This document shows positions 18,332 to 31,656 of a stretch of DNA of 64,000 bases, piece by piece. The notes beneath the pieces are model-generated. The model ran no database searches. It was not told the DNA's origin and saw only the letters and a program-made list of their open reading frames with translations. The position numbers and the translations under genes were made by a program. This stretch comes from Heliobacterium chlorum (lineage in GTDB: Bacteria > Bacillota > Desulfitobacteriia > Heliobacteriales > Heliobacteriaceae). The stretch's first letter is position 1; the number at the start of each line of letters is the position of its first letter. The stretch lies in the NCBI RefSeq assembly GCF_014502795.1, contig NZ_JACVHF010000017.1, forward strand, positions 16,212-80,211. The letters run 5' to 3'.

Positions 18332-19589
18332 AAAAACGGACGTTCTCGTCATCGGCGCCGGCCTTTCCGGAATGATGGCCGCCGCTAGGGCCGCTCAGTC
18401 TGGGAAGAAGGTCACCTTGCTCACCAAGGGCATGGGAACATTGAGTCTTACCTCGGGCTGCATCGACCTCTGGGGTTACGAAGTGGACAACCCGAAGCAG
18501 CCTTGCGGCAGCCCCTTTGCCCAGATTCAGAAGGTGGTCGAGCAAAACCCCAGTCACCCTTATGCCAAAGTCTACGACGTCTTGAAAGAGAGCTTGACTT
18601 TCTTCCAGGGGATTTGCGATAAGGACGGACTGACCTATCGAGACAATGGGGGAGAGAACTGGCTCTTACCCACCGCTGTTGGCACCCTGCGGCCGACCTA
18701 CCTGGCTCCAACTTCGATGGCCGTAAAAGACTTAAATAAAGTAAAACAAATCGTCGTTGCCGGTTTTGACGAACTGAAGGATTTTTATCCGGAAGTGCTG
18801 GTGACGAACTTGAAAAAAAGCAAGCTTCTGCGTCCCGACTGTGAACTCACTGTGGCCCACCTAAAAAGCGGCTGGAAAAAACTCTATGCCACTTCCTTGG
18901 CCCACCGCTTAGAACAGCCGGAAGGGCAGCGAGAAGTGATCCGGCAGCTAAAACCCTTGATCAAACCGGGAGCCATCGTCCTCTTCCCGCCGGCTCTGGG
19001 TGAGCGTCGCGACATTGACGTGGCTGGCCTAATCTCGAAAGGTTTGGGTTGTCCCGTCTACGAAGTGACCAACCTTCCCCCAGCCCTGCCTGGACAGCGC
19101 CTGCAAGATTTGTTCCTGAAATACCTGAAAAATCAAGGCGTTACCGTGATTCTTAGCAGCACCGTCACCGGTGCCCAAGTGGCGGGAAACCGCTGCAGCC
19201 ATGTTACCGCAGAAGGTGCCGGCAAGACCTTCACCATATCAGCCCAGACCTACATCTTGGCGACGGGTTCCTTCGTCGGCGGCGGATTCGATTCGAAACC
19301 GGGCCAAATCGAAGAAACGATCTTCGGCCTGCCGATCAATACTGGTGATGGCAAGTGGGCTTCCGGTGAATTCCTCTCCCTCAAAGGTCACCCTTTCAAC
19401 CGTTTCGGTATCGATGTGAACGATCGTCTGCAGCCCGTCGATGGACAAAGCAAAGTGATCCTCGAGAATGTCCTCGTCACTGGTGCCAATCTGGCGGGCA
19501 GCGAATTTTCGATCGAAAAATGCGGCAACGGCGTAGCCCTGGCATCGGGCTTTAAGGCCGGGAAACTGGCTGGGGAGGTGTCACGATGA
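18321..19589 (+). CDS. glpB: Anaerobic glycerol-3-phosphate dehydrogenase subunit B
   Basis: 422 residues, the usual GlpB length. An FAD/FMN flavoprotein with an N-terminal dinucleotide-binding motif (VLVIGAGLSGMMAAARAAQ) and a C-terminal NVLVTGANLAGSEF segment. It links the catalytic GlpA to the Fe-S subunit GlpC. It starts inside the end of glpA and its stop overlaps the glpC start (ATGA), so the three are translationally coupled. Confidence 0.93.
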   Translation: MMNKKTDVLVIGAGLSGMMAAARAAQSGKKVTLLTKGMGTLSLTSGCIDLWGYEVDNPKQPCGSPFAQIQKVVEQNPSHPYAKVYDVLKESLTFFQGICDKDGLTYRDNGGENWLLPTAVGTLRPTYLAPTSMAVKDLNKVKQIVVAGFDELKDFYPEVLVTNLKKSKLLRPDCELTVAHLKSGWKKLYATSLAHRLEQPEGQREVIRQLKPLIKPGAIVLFPPALGERRDIDVAGLISKGLGCPVYEVTNLPPALPGQRLQDLFLKYLKNQGVTVILSSTVTGAQVAGNRCSHVTAEGAGKTFTISAQTYILATGSFVGGGFDSKPGQIEETIFGLPINTGDGKWASGEFLSLKGHPFNRFGIDVNDRLQPVDGQSKVILENVLVTGANLAGSEFSIEKCGNGVALASGFKAGKLAGEVSR

Positions 19590-20806
19590 CCCAGAAGCAT
19601 GACAAACATCTTATCTTAGACAACTGTATCAAATGCTCGATCTGCGTGGCCAACTGCCCCGTCGTCAAGGTGACTGATAAATATGCCGGCCCCAAACAAA
19701 ACGGACCGGACTTAGAACGCTTCCGTCTCGACGAACCACGGGCCGTCCATCCTTCTATCGAGTACTGCAGCAACTGTAAAACTTGTGACGTCGTTTGTCC
19801 CTCCGGTGTAAACGTCTCAGCCATGAACTGCAAGGCCAAAGGAGAATATGTGGCCCTCCACGGGGCACCCATTCGGGACCAGGTCTTAGGCCGAGTGGAA
19901 CTGATCTGTAAAGCCGCTCAAATCGCCCCTGCGTTAGTCAACTGGGCTGCCAATGTAAAACCCTTCCGGGCCATTGGTGAAGCCACGTTTGGCGTGGCTG
20001 CTGACATGCCTTTTCCCCGTTTTGCCAGCCGCACCTTCCTCCAGCAATATAAGCCGAAAAAAATCAACAACCCCAAAGGAAAAGTCCTTTACTACCCTGG
20101 CTGCTATGTAAACTACTACACTCCTCAAGTCGGTCTTGCTTTAGCGGAAGTCTTTGCTCATAACGGCATCGAAATGGTGGTCGACTCCTTCAACTGCTGC
20201 GGCCTGCCGACCGTTTCCAACGGCCTCACCGAGGTCGCCAAAGGGTACGCTCGAAACAACGTGGCGAAACTGAACAGCTACATCGAAAAGGGTTACAAAA
20301 TCATCACGACCTGCCCGAGTTGCAACTTGACCCTGCGGCAGGAATACCATGAACTTTTCGATATGGACACCGTACGTATCAACAACGAAACCTATGATGC
20401 TTTTGAATACCTGCTCATGCTCCACGAAGCAGGAAAACTTGACACACGCCTCAAGGCGCTGCCGCAACGCTTTGGCTACCATCAGCCTTGTCACCTCCGG
20501 TCTGTCGGTTTTGGCATTCCATCCCTCGAAATCCTGCGCCTCATTCCTCAACTAGAAGTTCATAACCTTGAAGCGGGCTGCTGCGGCCTCTCCGGCAGTT
20601 ATGGATTCAAGAAAGAAAAGTACCCCATCAGCCAGGAAATCGGCCAGAACGTGGTCCAAGCGATCCAAGAGGCTGGTGTCACCCAGAACATCACCGAATG
20701 CGGCATGTGCCAACTGCAAATCAACCACCTCAGCGGACTGCCGATTCACCATCCCATTCAACTGCTGGCCGAAGCGTACGGCCTCCCCAGTTACCTGCCC
20801 AAGTAA
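19586..20806 (+). CDS. glpC: Anaerobic glycerol-3-phosphate dehydrogenase Fe-S subunit C
   Basis: 406 residues. Two ferredoxin-type [4Fe-4S] clusters are seen (C14, C17, C20, C24 and C61, C64, C67, C71), followed by two CCG domains with FNCCGLP and AGCCGLSG, as in heterodisulfide-reductase-like membrane electron carriers. It probably anchors GlpAB at the membrane and delivers electrons to the quinone pool. pyk follows after 29 bases, so it belongs to the same transcript. Confidence 0.93.
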   Translation: MTQKHDKHLILDNCIKCSICVANCPVVKVTDKYAGPKQNGPDLERFRLDEPRAVHPSIEYCSNCKTCDVVCPSGVNVSAMNCKAKGEYVALHGAPIRDQVLGRVELICKAAQIAPALVNWAANVKPFRAIGEATFGVAADMPFPRFASRTFLQQYKPKKINNPKGKVLYYPGCYVNYYTPQVGLALAEVFAHNGIEMVVDSFNCCGLPTVSNGLTEVAKGYARNNVAKLNSYIEKGYKIITTCPSCNLTLRQEYHELFDMDTVRINNETYDAFEYLLMLHEAGKLDTRLKALPQRFGYHQPCHLRSVGFGIPSLEILRLIPQLEVHNLEAGCCGLSGSYGFKKEKYPISQEIGQNVVQAIQEAGVTQNITECGMCQLQINHLSGLPIHHPIQLLAEAYGLPSYLPK

Positions 20807-20835
20807 GGGGCCAGTGATCCAGAAAGGGGTAAGGA

Positions 20836-22572
20836 ATGCGTAGAACGAAAATCGTCTGCACCATCGGGCCGGCCAGCGAAAATATCGAAACCTTAAAAGA
20901 TATGATGCGTGCTGGCATGAACGTGGCCCGCCTCAACTTTTCCCACGGTTCTCATGAAGAGCACGGCCAGCGGATGGAAAACATCCGCCAGGCTGCTGCC
21001 GAACTTGGAATGAACGTGGCCATTCTCCTTGACACGAAAGGTCCCGAGATCCGCCTTCGTGAATTTGCCGCACCGCCCATCATGCTCGAAGCCGGGCAAG
21101 CCTTCACGCTGACCACCGAAGCGGTATTAGGCGATGCTGAAAAAGTCTCCATCACCTATGAAGACCTGCCACAGGACGTCACAACAGGAGACAAGATTCT
21201 CATCGATGACGGCCTCATTGAACTGCAAGTGGAATCGGTCGAAGGACCGGAGATTCGCTGCCGCGTGCTCAACGGCGGCAAAGTATCGAATAAAAAAGGC
21301 GTCAACGTCCCAGGGATCAAAATCAACCTCCCGTCGGTCACCGAAAAGGATATCGCCGATATCCAGTTCGGTATCGCCCAGAAGGTCGATTTTATCGCCG
21401 CCTCTTTCGTCCGCAAAGCGGCTGATGTACTCGCCATTCGCAAGATCCTCGAAGAAGCCGGTGCGACCATCGACATCATCTCCAAGATCGAAAGCAGAGA
21501 AGCCATCGATAATCTCGATGAGATCGTCCATGCCTCCGACGGGATCATGGTTGCTCGGGGCGACCTGGGTGTAGAAATCCCTGCGGAGGAAGTCCCCATC
21601 ATTCAAAAATCCCTGATCGCCCAGTGTAACCGCTTAGGCAAGCCCGTCATCACAGCGACACAAATGCTCGACTCCATGATCAACAATCCTCGTCCCACCC
21701 GGGCTGAAGCGAGCGACGTGGCCAACGCCATCTTCGACGGTACCGATGCCATCATGCTCTCTGGTGAAACGGCCAACGGAAAATATCCCCTCATCACCGT
21801 CAAAACGATGGACCGTATCGCCCGCCGTGCCGAAGAAGCGCTGACCTGGGGACAACCCCATCAGGGCGAACGGAACAATGTGACTGATGCTATCGGACAA
21901 TCTGTCTGTGTGGCAGCGGACCAACTCGATGCGGCCGCCATCGTTACAGCGACGGCTAGCGGCTACACCGCACGGATGATCGCCCGTTACAGGCCCAAGT
22001 CTCCCATCGTTGCGGCCACACCCGATCCGGCTGTCATGCGCCGTTTGGCTCTCGTCTGGGGCGTCGTTCCCTTACTCACAGAAAAAGTCATCGATACGGA
22101 CCAGATGATCTCCTCGGCGGTAGATGCCGCAGTCGACCATGGCGTCGTCAAGGGTGGCGACTTAGTCGTCATCACCGCTGGAGTACCGGTCGGCGTCCAA
22201 GGCTCGACCAACTTGATGAAAATCCATACCGTCGGGACGGCCGCCGCCCAGGGTTCAGGGATCATCGCCAAATCGGTAGCCGGCCGGGTGCGGGTCTGTG
22301 TCACCGCCAAAGAGGCTGCTGAACTGAAACCGGGTGAAATCCTGGTGGCCATCGGTACAGACTCTGATTATGTGCCCTACCTAAAGCATGCCGCCGCTAT
22401 CGTCTGCGAAGAAGGCGGGCTCACCTCTCATGGCGCAATCATGGCGTTAGAGTATAAAGTACCTGTCGTCGTCGGTGTGGACAATGCCACATCGATCTTT
22501 AAGACGGGAGAAGTAGTGACTGTCGATGGACAGCGGGGCTTGATCTACCGGGGAATGGCAAGAGTTCTGTAA
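20836..22572 (+). CDS. pyk: Pyruvate kinase with C-terminal PEP-utiliser domain
   Basis: 578 residues, the long Firmicute form. It converts phosphoenolpyruvate and ADP to pyruvate and ATP. Catalytic-barrel motifs include RLNFSHGSHEEH, the lysine in SKIESREAID and ARGDLGVEIP; the C-terminal extension (about 480-578) carries GGLTSHGAIMA, the mobile PEP-utilising-enzyme domain. It lies last in the glpABC operon, so glycerol oxidation and the final ATP-yielding step would be co-expressed. The stop is followed by the gap leader. Confidence 0.96.
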   Translation: MRRTKIVCTIGPASENIETLKDMMRAGMNVARLNFSHGSHEEHGQRMENIRQAAAELGMNVAILLDTKGPEIRLREFAAPPIMLEAGQAFTLTTEAVLGDAEKVSITYEDLPQDVTTGDKILIDDGLIELQVESVEGPEIRCRVLNGGKVSNKKGVNVPGIKINLPSVTEKDIADIQFGIAQKVDFIAASFVRKAADVLAIRKILEEAGATIDIISKIESREAIDNLDEIVHASDGIMVARGDLGVEIPAEEVPIIQKSLIAQCNRLGKPVITATQMLDSMINNPRPTRAEASDVANAIFDGTDAIMLSGETANGKYPLITVKTMDRIARRAEEALTWGQPHQGERNNVTDAIGQSVCVAADQLDAAAIVTATASGYTARMIARYRPKSPIVAATPDPAVMRRLALVWGVVPLLTEKVIDTDQMISSAVDAAVDHGVVKGGDLVVITAGVPVGVQGSTNLMKIHTVGTAAAQGSGIIAKSVAGRVRVCVTAKEAAELKPGEILVAIGTDSDYVPYLKHAAAIVCEEGGLTSHGAIMALEYKVPVVVGVDNATSIFKTGEVVTVDGQRGLIYRGMARVL

Positions 22573-22663
22573 CTCGCAGAAAAGCGTTGTGATCCTTAGC
22601 AAAAACTAACCCATTTACAATGCGATGTCTTCCCTAGACCTCACGGCTTTCATTGGCTTATAG

Positions 22664-23798
<1,135 letters not shown>

Positions 23799-23801
23799 AT
23801 C

Positions 23802-24986
23802 ATGCAGAAACAGTCCATTCGCGATATTGATGTTCAAGGCAAGCGCCTCTTTGTGCGAGAGGACTTCAATGTTCCTTTGAAAAACGGCGTCATCACCGAT
23901 GACACCCGCATCCGGATGACATTACCGACGATCCAATACCTCGTCGAAAGGGGAGCCAAGGTGATCTTGGCTTCCCACTTGGGCCGGCCGAAGGGACAGG
24001 TCGCCGAAGAGTACCGCTTGACGCCTGTTGCTCAGCGTCTCTCGGAACTGCTCGGCAAAGAAGTCATCAAGGTCAATGATTCGATCGGACCCGAAGTGAA
24101 AGCTGCTGTGGATCGCATGGTCGATGGCGATGTGCTTCTTTTAGAGAACGTTCGTTTTTATAACGAAGAAACCAAAAACGATCCGGCCTATGCGAAGCAG
24201 TTGGCCGAACTGGCCGACGTCTTTGTCAACGACGCTTTTGGCACATCCCACCGGGCCCATGCCTCTACGGCAGGCGTCGCCGATTACCTTCCTGCAGTCG
24301 CCGGTTTCCTCATGGAAAAGGAACTGATGATGATGGGCAAGGCTCTTGACAAGGCGGAACGTCCCTTTGCCGCGGTCATCGGCGGGGCTAAAGTTTCCGA
24401 TAAGATCGGTGTCATTGAAAACCTGCTGACCAAAGTGGATGTCCTGATCATCGGCGGAGGAATGGCCAACACGTTCCTGCGGGCGCAGGGATACGAGATC
24501 GGTAAGTCCCTGGTGGAACCGGATAAAGTGGAACTGGCCACCGAACTGATCTTCCGGGCGAAAGCCAAAGGTGTACAACTGCTGCTGCCGACCGACGTCG
24601 TAGTCGCCCAGGAATTCAAAGCTGGTGCTAACCAGAAGACCGTAGCCATTGAATCTATCGAAGAGGATTGGATGGTTTTAGACGTCGGTTCGAAGACAGC
24701 TGCCGCTTATGCAGCGGTTGTCGAAAAAGCAGCCACCGTTATCTGGAATGGTCCCATGGGAGTCTTTGAAATCGACGACTTCGCCAAAGGAACGGAAGCG
24801 GTGGCCCGGGCCATGGCCGTATGCCAAGGTACGACCATCATCGGCGGTGGCGACTCCGTAGCTGCTGTCAACAAAGTCGGGGTAGCCGATCAGATGAGCC
24901 ATATCTCCACCGGCGGCGGTGCGTCTCTCGAATTCTTAGAGGGAAAAGTGTTGCCCGGTGTGGCTGCATTGAAGGATTCTATCTGA
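23802..24986 (+). CDS. pgk: Phosphoglycerate kinase
   Basis: 394 residues. It transfers phosphate from 1,3-bisphosphoglycerate to ADP. Family signatures: [46 protein letters not shown] and the C-terminal nucleotide loop GGGDSVAAV. It follows gap with a 3-base gap, so translational coupling is likely. Complete. Confidence 0.98.
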   Translation: MQKQSIRDIDVQGKRLFVREDFNVPLKNGVITDDTRIRMTLPTIQYLVERGAKVILASHLGRPKGQVAEEYRLTPVAQRLSELLGKEVIKVNDSIGPEVKAAVDRMVDGDVLLLENVRFYNEETKNDPAYAKQLAELADVFVNDAFGTSHRAHASTAGVADYLPAVAGFLMEKELMMMGKALDKAERPFAAVIGGAKVSDKIGVIENLLTKVDVLIIGGGMANTFLRAQGYEIGKSLVEPDKVELATELIFRAKAKGVQLLLPTDVVVAQEFKAGANQKTVAIESIEEDWMVLDVGSKTAAAYAAVVEKAATVIWNGPMGVFEIDDFAKGTEAVARAMAVCQGTTIIGGGDSVAAVNKVGVADQMSHISTGGGASLEFLEGKVLPGVAALKDSI

Positions 24987-25033
24987 CCATTTCCGTTCTA
25001 GGTGATGGCTCACTTAGACGAGACATGGTGACA

Positions 25034-25080
25034 AATCAGGGTGTAATGACTAGGCGCGCTTCGTCATTACACCCTCGATT
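25034..25080 (+). repeat. Palindromic element between pgk and tpiA (copy A)
   Basis: AGGGTGTAATGAC (25038-25050) and its perfect complement (25063-25075), with AATC/GATT extending the stem past one bulge. No U-tract follows. A related palindrome, sharing GGGTGTAATGAC and the AATC flank, occurs at 46796-46852. The 183-bp pgk-tpiA gap holds nothing else recognisable. Confidence 0.55.
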
Positions 25081-25169
25081 ATGCCTGTAAGGGGCACTAG
25101 GCGACCGAAATGGTCTCATTTCAATTGTGCTTATAAAATGAATCGATTTATCGTAAGGAGCGTTCAGGC

Positions 25170-25925
25170 ATGCGCAAAACGATCATCGCCGGCAACTGGA
25201 AGATGCACAAAACCATCGCCGAAGCGGTTACTTTGGCCGAAGCGATTAAGAGCCAAAACCCGAATCCGTCTCTAGAAATCGTCATCTGCCCGCCCTTTAC
25301 GGCTTTAACTGAAGTCGCAAAGGCAGTGCAAGGCAGCCCTGTCGCTGTGGCTGCGCAAAACATGCATTGGGAAGTGCAAGGGGCTTTCACCGGTGAAGTC
25401 TCTCCGGCCATGGTTAAAGATGCCGGATGTAAATACGTCGTGCTGGGCCACTCGGAACGGCGCCAGTATTTCGGAGAAACAGATGAAACGGTAAATAAAA
25501 AAGTGAAAGCCGCCATCACTCATGAACTCATCCCTATCGTTTGTGTTGGCGAGACGCTGGAACAACGGGAAGCGGGACAAACGGAAGATGTCGTCGCCAC
25601 GCAAACAAAAGGCGGCTTGGCTGGCCTCTCGGCTCAAGAAGTGGCTGACCTGGTGATCGCTTATGAACCGGTTTGGGCGATCGGTACGGGACGGACGGCT
25701 TCTGACGATGACGCTCAACAGGTCAACGCGTACATTCGCAGTGTCGTGGCTGAAGTTTTCGGTACGGAAGCAGCTGAAGCTGTGCGCATCCAGTACGGCG
25801 GCAGCGTCAAGCCGTCGAACGCAAAAAATCTGCTCGCCAAGGGGGATATCGACGGCGCCTTGGTCGGCGGAGCCAGCTTGAAAATCGAAGACTTCCAAGG
25901 AATCATCGATGGAGCTAAAGCCTAA
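25170..25925 (+). CDS. tpiA: Triose-phosphate isomerase
   Basis: 251 residues. It interconverts dihydroxyacetone phosphate, the product of GlpABC, and glyceraldehyde-3-phosphate, so it connects the glycerol branch to lower glycolysis. GNWKMHK holds the N-terminal active-site Lys, the electrophilic His is in VLGHSERRQ, the catalytic Glu in AYEPVWAIGTG and the phosphate loop is GGSVKPSNA. TAAGGAG precedes the ATG. Confidence 0.98.
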   Translation: MRKTIIAGNWKMHKTIAEAVTLAEAIKSQNPNPSLEIVICPPFTALTEVAKAVQGSPVAVAAQNMHWEVQGAFTGEVSPAMVKDAGCKYVVLGHSERRQYFGETDETVNKKVKAAITHELIPIVCVGETLEQREAGQTEDVVATQTKGGLAGLSAQEVADLVIAYEPVWAIGTGRTASDDDAQQVNAYIRSVVAEVFGTEAAEAVRIQYGGSVKPSNAKNLLAKGDIDGALVGGASLKIEDFQGIIDGAKA

Positions 25926-26035
25926 ATATTCAATCGAAGTTTCCACGGTTTATTTACCGACAGCCTGTCTACCATTTGTTTTTCAAAAGTAAACGATAGA
26001 TGTTGTCTCCCGTGTAAGTAAGGAGGGTTCCGGTC

Positions 26036-27586
26036 ATGTCCGATAAAAAACGCCCGGTAGCCCTCATCATCCTCGATGGCTGGGGTCAGCGGGATGAAAA
26101 GACCGGCAACGCCATAACTATGGCTAGAACGCCTAACATGGATCATTGGATGAAGGAGTACCCTTCGACGACACTCGCCTGCTCCGGTGAAGCCGTGGGC
26201 TTGCCGGAAGGACAGATGGGTAACTCCGAAGTGGGCCACTTGAATATGGGCGCAGGCCGTGTCGTCTACCAGGAATTGACCCGAATCACTAAGTCGATCA
26301 AAAAGGGCGACTTTTTCGAGAATCCGGCTCTGCTTGCAGCGGTGCGGAAGGTCAAGGCGCAGGGGAAAAGCCTCCACGTCATGGGCTTGCTCTCCGACGG
26401 CGGGGTACATAGCCACATAAATCACCTGATCGCCGTCCTTGAACTGGCCCGAAGGCAGGGCCTAAAACAGGTCTATGTACATGCATTTTTAGATGGACGA
26501 GACGTGCCGCCGTCCAGTGCCGGCGAATATCTGAGCAAAGTGCTTGCTCAAATGGACGCATTGGACCTGGGAATCATCGCGACCATTTCCGGCCGCTATT
26601 ACGCCATGGATCGGGACAATCGCTGGGAACGGGTTGAAAAAGCATACCGGGCGATGGTGCGGGGAGAAGGCCGGAAGGCGGTTTCTCCGTCAGAAGCGAT
26701 TGAACTGGCCTATCAAGCCGGTGAAACGGATGAGTTTGTCCAGCCGACGGTGATCATCGATGACCAGGGCTGTCCCATCTCCGTTGTGAACGATGGCGAC
26801 GCTGTCGTTTTTATCAACTTCCGGCCCGACCGTGCTCGGCAGATCACTCGCGCTTTTGTCGATAAAGACTTTGCAGGATTTGACCGGGGAGAGGGAAATC
26901 CGATCGTCGATTTTGTCTGTATGACCGAATACGACAAGACCATTGAAGTCCCGGTGGCCTTTCTGCCGAGCACGATGGCCAATACCCTCGGCGAATGGCT
27001 CTCCAAGCAAGGCTTGCAGCAGTTGCGAGTGGCTGAAACGGAGAAATACGCTCATGTAACTTTCTTTTTCAATGGCGGGGTAGAGGCGCAGTACCCCGGT
27101 GAGGAGCGAGTGCTCATCGCTTCGCCGAAGGTAGCCACCTACGATCTGCTTCCCGAGATGTCTGCACCGGCAGTCACGAAAGCCCTGCTGGAGCGCTTGG
27201 CGATCGGCGACAAGGACTTGTACATCCTGAACTTTGCCAACGCCGATATGGTCGGTCATACCGGTATCATCGAGGCAGCCCGGCAAGCGGTAGAGACGGT
27301 CGATGCCAGCTTGGACCGGATCGTCGAAGCCATCCGGCAACAATCGGGGACGGTCGTCATCACGGCCGATCACGGCAACGCCGAAAAGATGGTCGATGAG
27401 CAGGGCGGCCCTTTTACCGCCCATACGACTTCGCCAGTCCCTTTTATTCTGATCGATGATCAACAGAAATCAGCAACACTTCGCCATGACGGGAGCTTAC
27501 AGGATATCGCTCCCACGTTGTTGGCACTATTGGGGCTTCCTAAACCGGTCGAGATGACGGGGACAAGTTTGATTCAGGTCGATTAA
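26036..27586 (+). CDS. gpmI: 2,3-bisphosphoglycerate-independent phosphoglycerate mutase
   Basis: 516 residues. It converts 3- to 2-phosphoglycerate using two Mn2+ ions and a phosphoserine. The alkaline-phosphatase fold motifs are visible: LIILDGWG, the catalytic Ser in [26 protein letters not shown] and [18 protein letters not shown] precedes the ATG. 110 bases after tpiA and 102 before eno, with no terminator in either gap. Confidence 0.98.
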   Translation: MSDKKRPVALIILDGWGQRDEKTGNAITMARTPNMDHWMKEYPSTTLACSGEAVGLPEGQMGNSEVGHLNMGAGRVVYQELTRITKSIKKGDFFENPALLAAVRKVKAQGKSLHVMGLLSDGGVHSHINHLIAVLELARRQGLKQVYVHAFLDGRDVPPSSAGEYLSKVLAQMDALDLGIIATISGRYYAMDRDNRWERVEKAYRAMVRGEGRKAVSPSEAIELAYQAGETDEFVQPTVIIDDQGCPISVVNDGDAVVFINFRPDRARQITRAFVDKDFAGFDRGEGNPIVDFVCMTEYDKTIEVPVAFLPSTMANTLGEWLSKQGLQQLRVAETEKYAHVTFFFNGGVEAQYPGEERVLIASPKVATYDLLPEMSAPAVTKALLERLAIGDKDLYILNFANADMVGHTGIIEAARQAVETVDASLDRIVEAIRQQSGTVVITADHGNAEKMVDEQGGPFTAHTTSPVPFILIDDQQKSATLRHDGSLQDIAPTLLALLGLPKPVEMTGTSLIQVD

Positions 27587-27649
27587 TGACCTAAAGGAAA
27601 AGCTAGGCAGGAACAGTTTATAAAGATATATGTTTAGCAAGGAAAATAG

Positions 27650-29005
<1,356 letters not shown>

Positions 29006-29103
29006 TCATCGGGCTCTCTGAGAAGGGGATGTTTGAGTAATTGTAGAAATAAATCCCTTAATAAGCGGGAAAGAAATTGCAATCTCAAACAGTAGGTGAC
29101 AAG

Positions 29104-30807
29104 ATGCAAAAGGACATGAAGCGAGAACGTACGACCCTAGCCAATGAAGAGTACGATATTCTTCCCTTATCAGAAAAGCTTGGCATTGATGCCCACCAGG
29201 TGAACTGGACAGTTGGAGAAACTTCCGAGGTGGCCAAGAGCCTCGTTAAGACGATTGAAAAAAACAGCGACGAATTGATGGATGGTTCTGCCCGTTTGGA
29301 AGAACTCACCGGTGTAGCTCGACTGCTCGAAGAGAGAGCTCAGCAAGTGGCAACTCTGTGCGGCGCACGATTGCCCCAGGTTCAAGCGGGAGAGAAACAA
29401 GTCAGCGAGGCTGAATCGCTTTTGCTGCAAATCGCTGACGATGTCATGGAGTATGCCAATGCTGCGGTGAAACTGCGAGAACTCTCTGAATCGATCACTC
29501 GTTTTGTCAAAGAATCGCGAGATATCGCCCGGAAGACAAACCTTCTCGCCTTAAACGCATCCATCGAAGCGGCCCGTGCCGGCGCTGCTGGAAGAGGTTT
29601 TGCTGTCGTCGCCGAAGAGATCCGCAAACTGGCGGAAAAGAGCGCCCAATCTGCCCAGGGAATCCAGGTGACGGCGGAACTGATCAAAAAAGACATTCAC
29701 GCAGTGGCATCGGGAGCGGAGTTTAGTTCCAAACAACTGAACAGCATTGTCAAAGATGTACGGGCCGGGAAAGAAGTGCTATCTTCAACGGTACATACCT
29801 TTGAGGAGATCACCGAATTCAATCGTGAACTGTCAGAAGCTACTTCCCAGCATGCCGAGACGACGGAACAGATGGCGATCATCTTCACCTCGTTGAGCGA
29901 AGGGATGCATGATATTACTGAGCGAGTGCGAGACCAGGAGAAGCACCAGCAGTACCTGAGAAACTTGTCCAGGCAGATGTATGGGCATGTTCACACCTTA
30001 CAGAAGCAGGCTGTCCGGTTCAAGCAGGATAACGAGCTGATCTTCGGCATCAACCCAGCCTTAAGTCCGGATACGATCAGGCAGATGTATCTTCCTGTCA
30101 TCAACGCCCTCTGCGAGAATTTAGGCTATCAAGGGCGGATACTGATCGCCTCTGATTATAACGCTTTGGCCGATTCGCTCCATGGGAATATCGTCGATGT
30201 GGGTTGGTTCTCTCCCTTGGCCTATGTGAACGCATCAGTGAGCGGGAAAACGATACCCCTTGCCACTCCGATCGTCAACGGTCATGCCACCTATAAGGGA
30301 TATATCGTCACAAATCGAGGCAGCAGCATCGGCAAGCTTACAGATTTGCGAGGAAAGCGATTGGCTTACGTCGATCCTAAATCGGCATCAGGCTATGCGT
30401 ATCCGCGGCGGTTATTGAGCAAAGCCGGACTGGATCCTGATCGAGACTTAGGTGAGACGATTTTCTTAGGCACTCACAGCCGTGTCATCGATGCCGTTCT
30501 ATCGGGAGAGGTCGCTGCCGGCGCCACCTATTCCGAAGCTATCGATGACGCTAAACATCGCGGCTTGAACGTAGAGAAACTCCTCTACCTGGCTGAGACA
30601 GAGCCGATTCCGAAAGACTGCATCGCTGCCCGCCCCCAACTGGATGGAGAGATCGTCACGAAGTTAAAGCAAGGCTTGTTGGAGTTAGCTCAGACTCGCG
30701 AGGGGAAAGCAGCCCTAGGGAAAAACGCCATTCAAGGTTTCATAGAATCGCGAGATGAAAACTACAACATCGTACGGGAAGTCCTGCTCGGGGATAGAAG
30801 CAGATAG
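29104..30807 (+). CDS. Soluble chemoreceptor fused to a PhnD-like binding domain
   Basis: About 567 residues from the ATG at 29104, chosen for AGGTGA 4 bases upstream; a TTG at 29077 has no site. Residues ~60-300 form a methyl-accepting signalling coiled coil with the conserved tip ([16 protein letters not shown], then [13 protein letters not shown]). Residues ~325-560 resemble the phosphate/phosphonate periplasmic binding family (PhnD-like: [41 protein letters not shown]). There is no signal peptide or membrane helix, so the binding domain would sense a cytoplasmic ligand. The domain order, signalling first and sensor last, is unusual. Confidence 0.85.
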   Translation: MQKDMKRERTTLANEEYDILPLSEKLGIDAHQVNWTVGETSEVAKSLVKTIEKNSDELMDGSARLEELTGVARLLEERAQQVATLCGARLPQVQAGEKQVSEAESLLLQIADDVMEYANAAVKLRELSESITRFVKESRDIARKTNLLALNASIEAARAGAAGRGFAVVAEEIRKLAEKSAQSAQGIQVTAELIKKDIHAVASGAEFSSKQLNSIVKDVRAGKEVLSSTVHTFEEITEFNRELSEATSQHAETTEQMAIIFTSLSEGMHDITERVRDQEKHQQYLRNLSRQMYGHVHTLQKQAVRFKQDNELIFGINPALSPDTIRQMYLPVINALCENLGYQGRILIASDYNALADSLHGNIVDVGWFSPLAYVNASVSGKTIPLATPIVNGHATYKGYIVTNRGSSIGKLTDLRGKRLAYVDPKSASGYAYPRRLLSKAGLDPDRDLGETIFLGTHSRVIDAVLSGEVAAGATYSEAIDDAKHRGLNVEKLLYLAETEPIPKDCIAARPQLDGEIVTKLKQGLLELAQTREGKAALGKNAIQGFIESRDENYNIVREVLLGDRSR

Positions 30808-30875
30808 AATGCATTAATGATGTGGTAAAGATAAAATCGACATAGAAACATAAATAATGATAAGATAATGTCTAG

Positions 30876-30925
30876 TCGCCCTGCGTTCTTTCTGTTACGG
30901 GAAAAGAAGCAGGGCGATTTTTTCT
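30876..30925 (+). terminator. Intrinsic terminator after the chemoreceptor gene
   Basis: TCGCCCTGC (30876-30884) pairs perfectly with GCAGGGCGA (30909-30917), followed by TTTTTTCTTT. Confidence 0.85.
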
Positions 30926-30926
30926 T

Positions 30927-31055
30927 TATCAGGTCGCCTAAAAATGGAGCATTGTCCTTGCGGACTACCCGTGATAAAGTGAGGAGTAGTTAAATTATTA
31001 TTGAGCTATAGCATTATCGACTGTTGAATTCCGCAATAAACCTGATAATCACGGG
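30927..31055 (+). other. Possible structured leader RNA before the exonuclease gene
   Basis: Three perfect long-range complementarities lie within 130 bases: TATCAGG (30927-30933) with CCTGATA (31041-31047), TTGCGGA (30958-30964) with TCCGCAA (31030-31036), and CCCGTGAT (30968-30975) with ATCACGGG (31048-31055). The first two nest and the third crosses them, a pseudoknot order. A local ACTAC/GTAGT hairpin (30964-30968/30986-30990) competes for bases. Chance pairing cannot be excluded. Confidence 0.3.
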
Positions 31056-31087
31056 GGAGCGACAGCGGAAATACTTGAGGTGGTAAG

Positions 31088-31645
31088 ATGGAATTTATCG
31101 CGATCGACTTTGAAACAGCCAACTATAATCGGGACAGCGCCTGTGCCCTGGGGATAGTCGTCGTTTCACAGCACAGGGTCATCGAAAAACGGGTCTGGTT
31201 GATTCGCCCGCCTCGCTTGTACATACATCCTCGCTTTACCGAGATTCATGGTATTCGTGTCGAACAGGTGAGAGACAAGCCTACCTTTGGTCAGCTTTGG
31301 CCGGAGATCAGTGCCTATCTCGATGGACGCCCCGTTGTAGCCCACAACGCCACTTTCGATATCGGCGTATTAAAGGCGGTCATGAATACATATCAAATCA
31401 CTTGCAACGGCTTCCCCTACTTATGTACCTTGGCGATGGCTCGAAAAACATGGCCGAAACTGCAAAGCCATAAGTTGAACGTGGTGGCCGAACACTTAGG
31501 AATTTCGCTGCAGCACCATGACGCCTTGGAAGATGCCGCCGCTGCTGCCGGCATCGTTTCTGCCATCTGTCAAGAACGGCAAATCCAAAGTATGGGACAG
31601 CTTGTAGAGTCGCTCGGTGTGGGAATGCATAACTTTATCATGTAA
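31088..31645 (+). CDS. DnaQ-like 3'-5' exonuclease
   Basis: 185 residues, a stand-alone exonuclease domain of the DEDDh type (DNA polymerase III epsilon-like). ExoI motif FIAIDFETAN at residues 3-12 gives the D and E, HNATFDIGVL gives the second D, and HHDALEDAAAAA carries the catalytic H and final D. It lacks the polymerase-binding tail of true epsilon subunits, so a repair or RNA/DNA trimming role is as likely as proofreading. A TTGAGGTGG site precedes the ATG. Confidence 0.9.
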   Translation: MEFIAIDFETANYNRDSACALGIVVVSQHRVIEKRVWLIRPPRLYIHPRFTEIHGIRVEQVRDKPTFGQLWPEISAYLDGRPVVAHNATFDIGVLKAVMNTYQITCNGFPYLCTLAMARKTWPKLQSHKLNVVAEHLGISLQHHDALEDAAAAAGIVSAICQERQIQSMGQLVESLGVGMHNFIM

Positions 31646-31656
31646 GCTTACGGATG

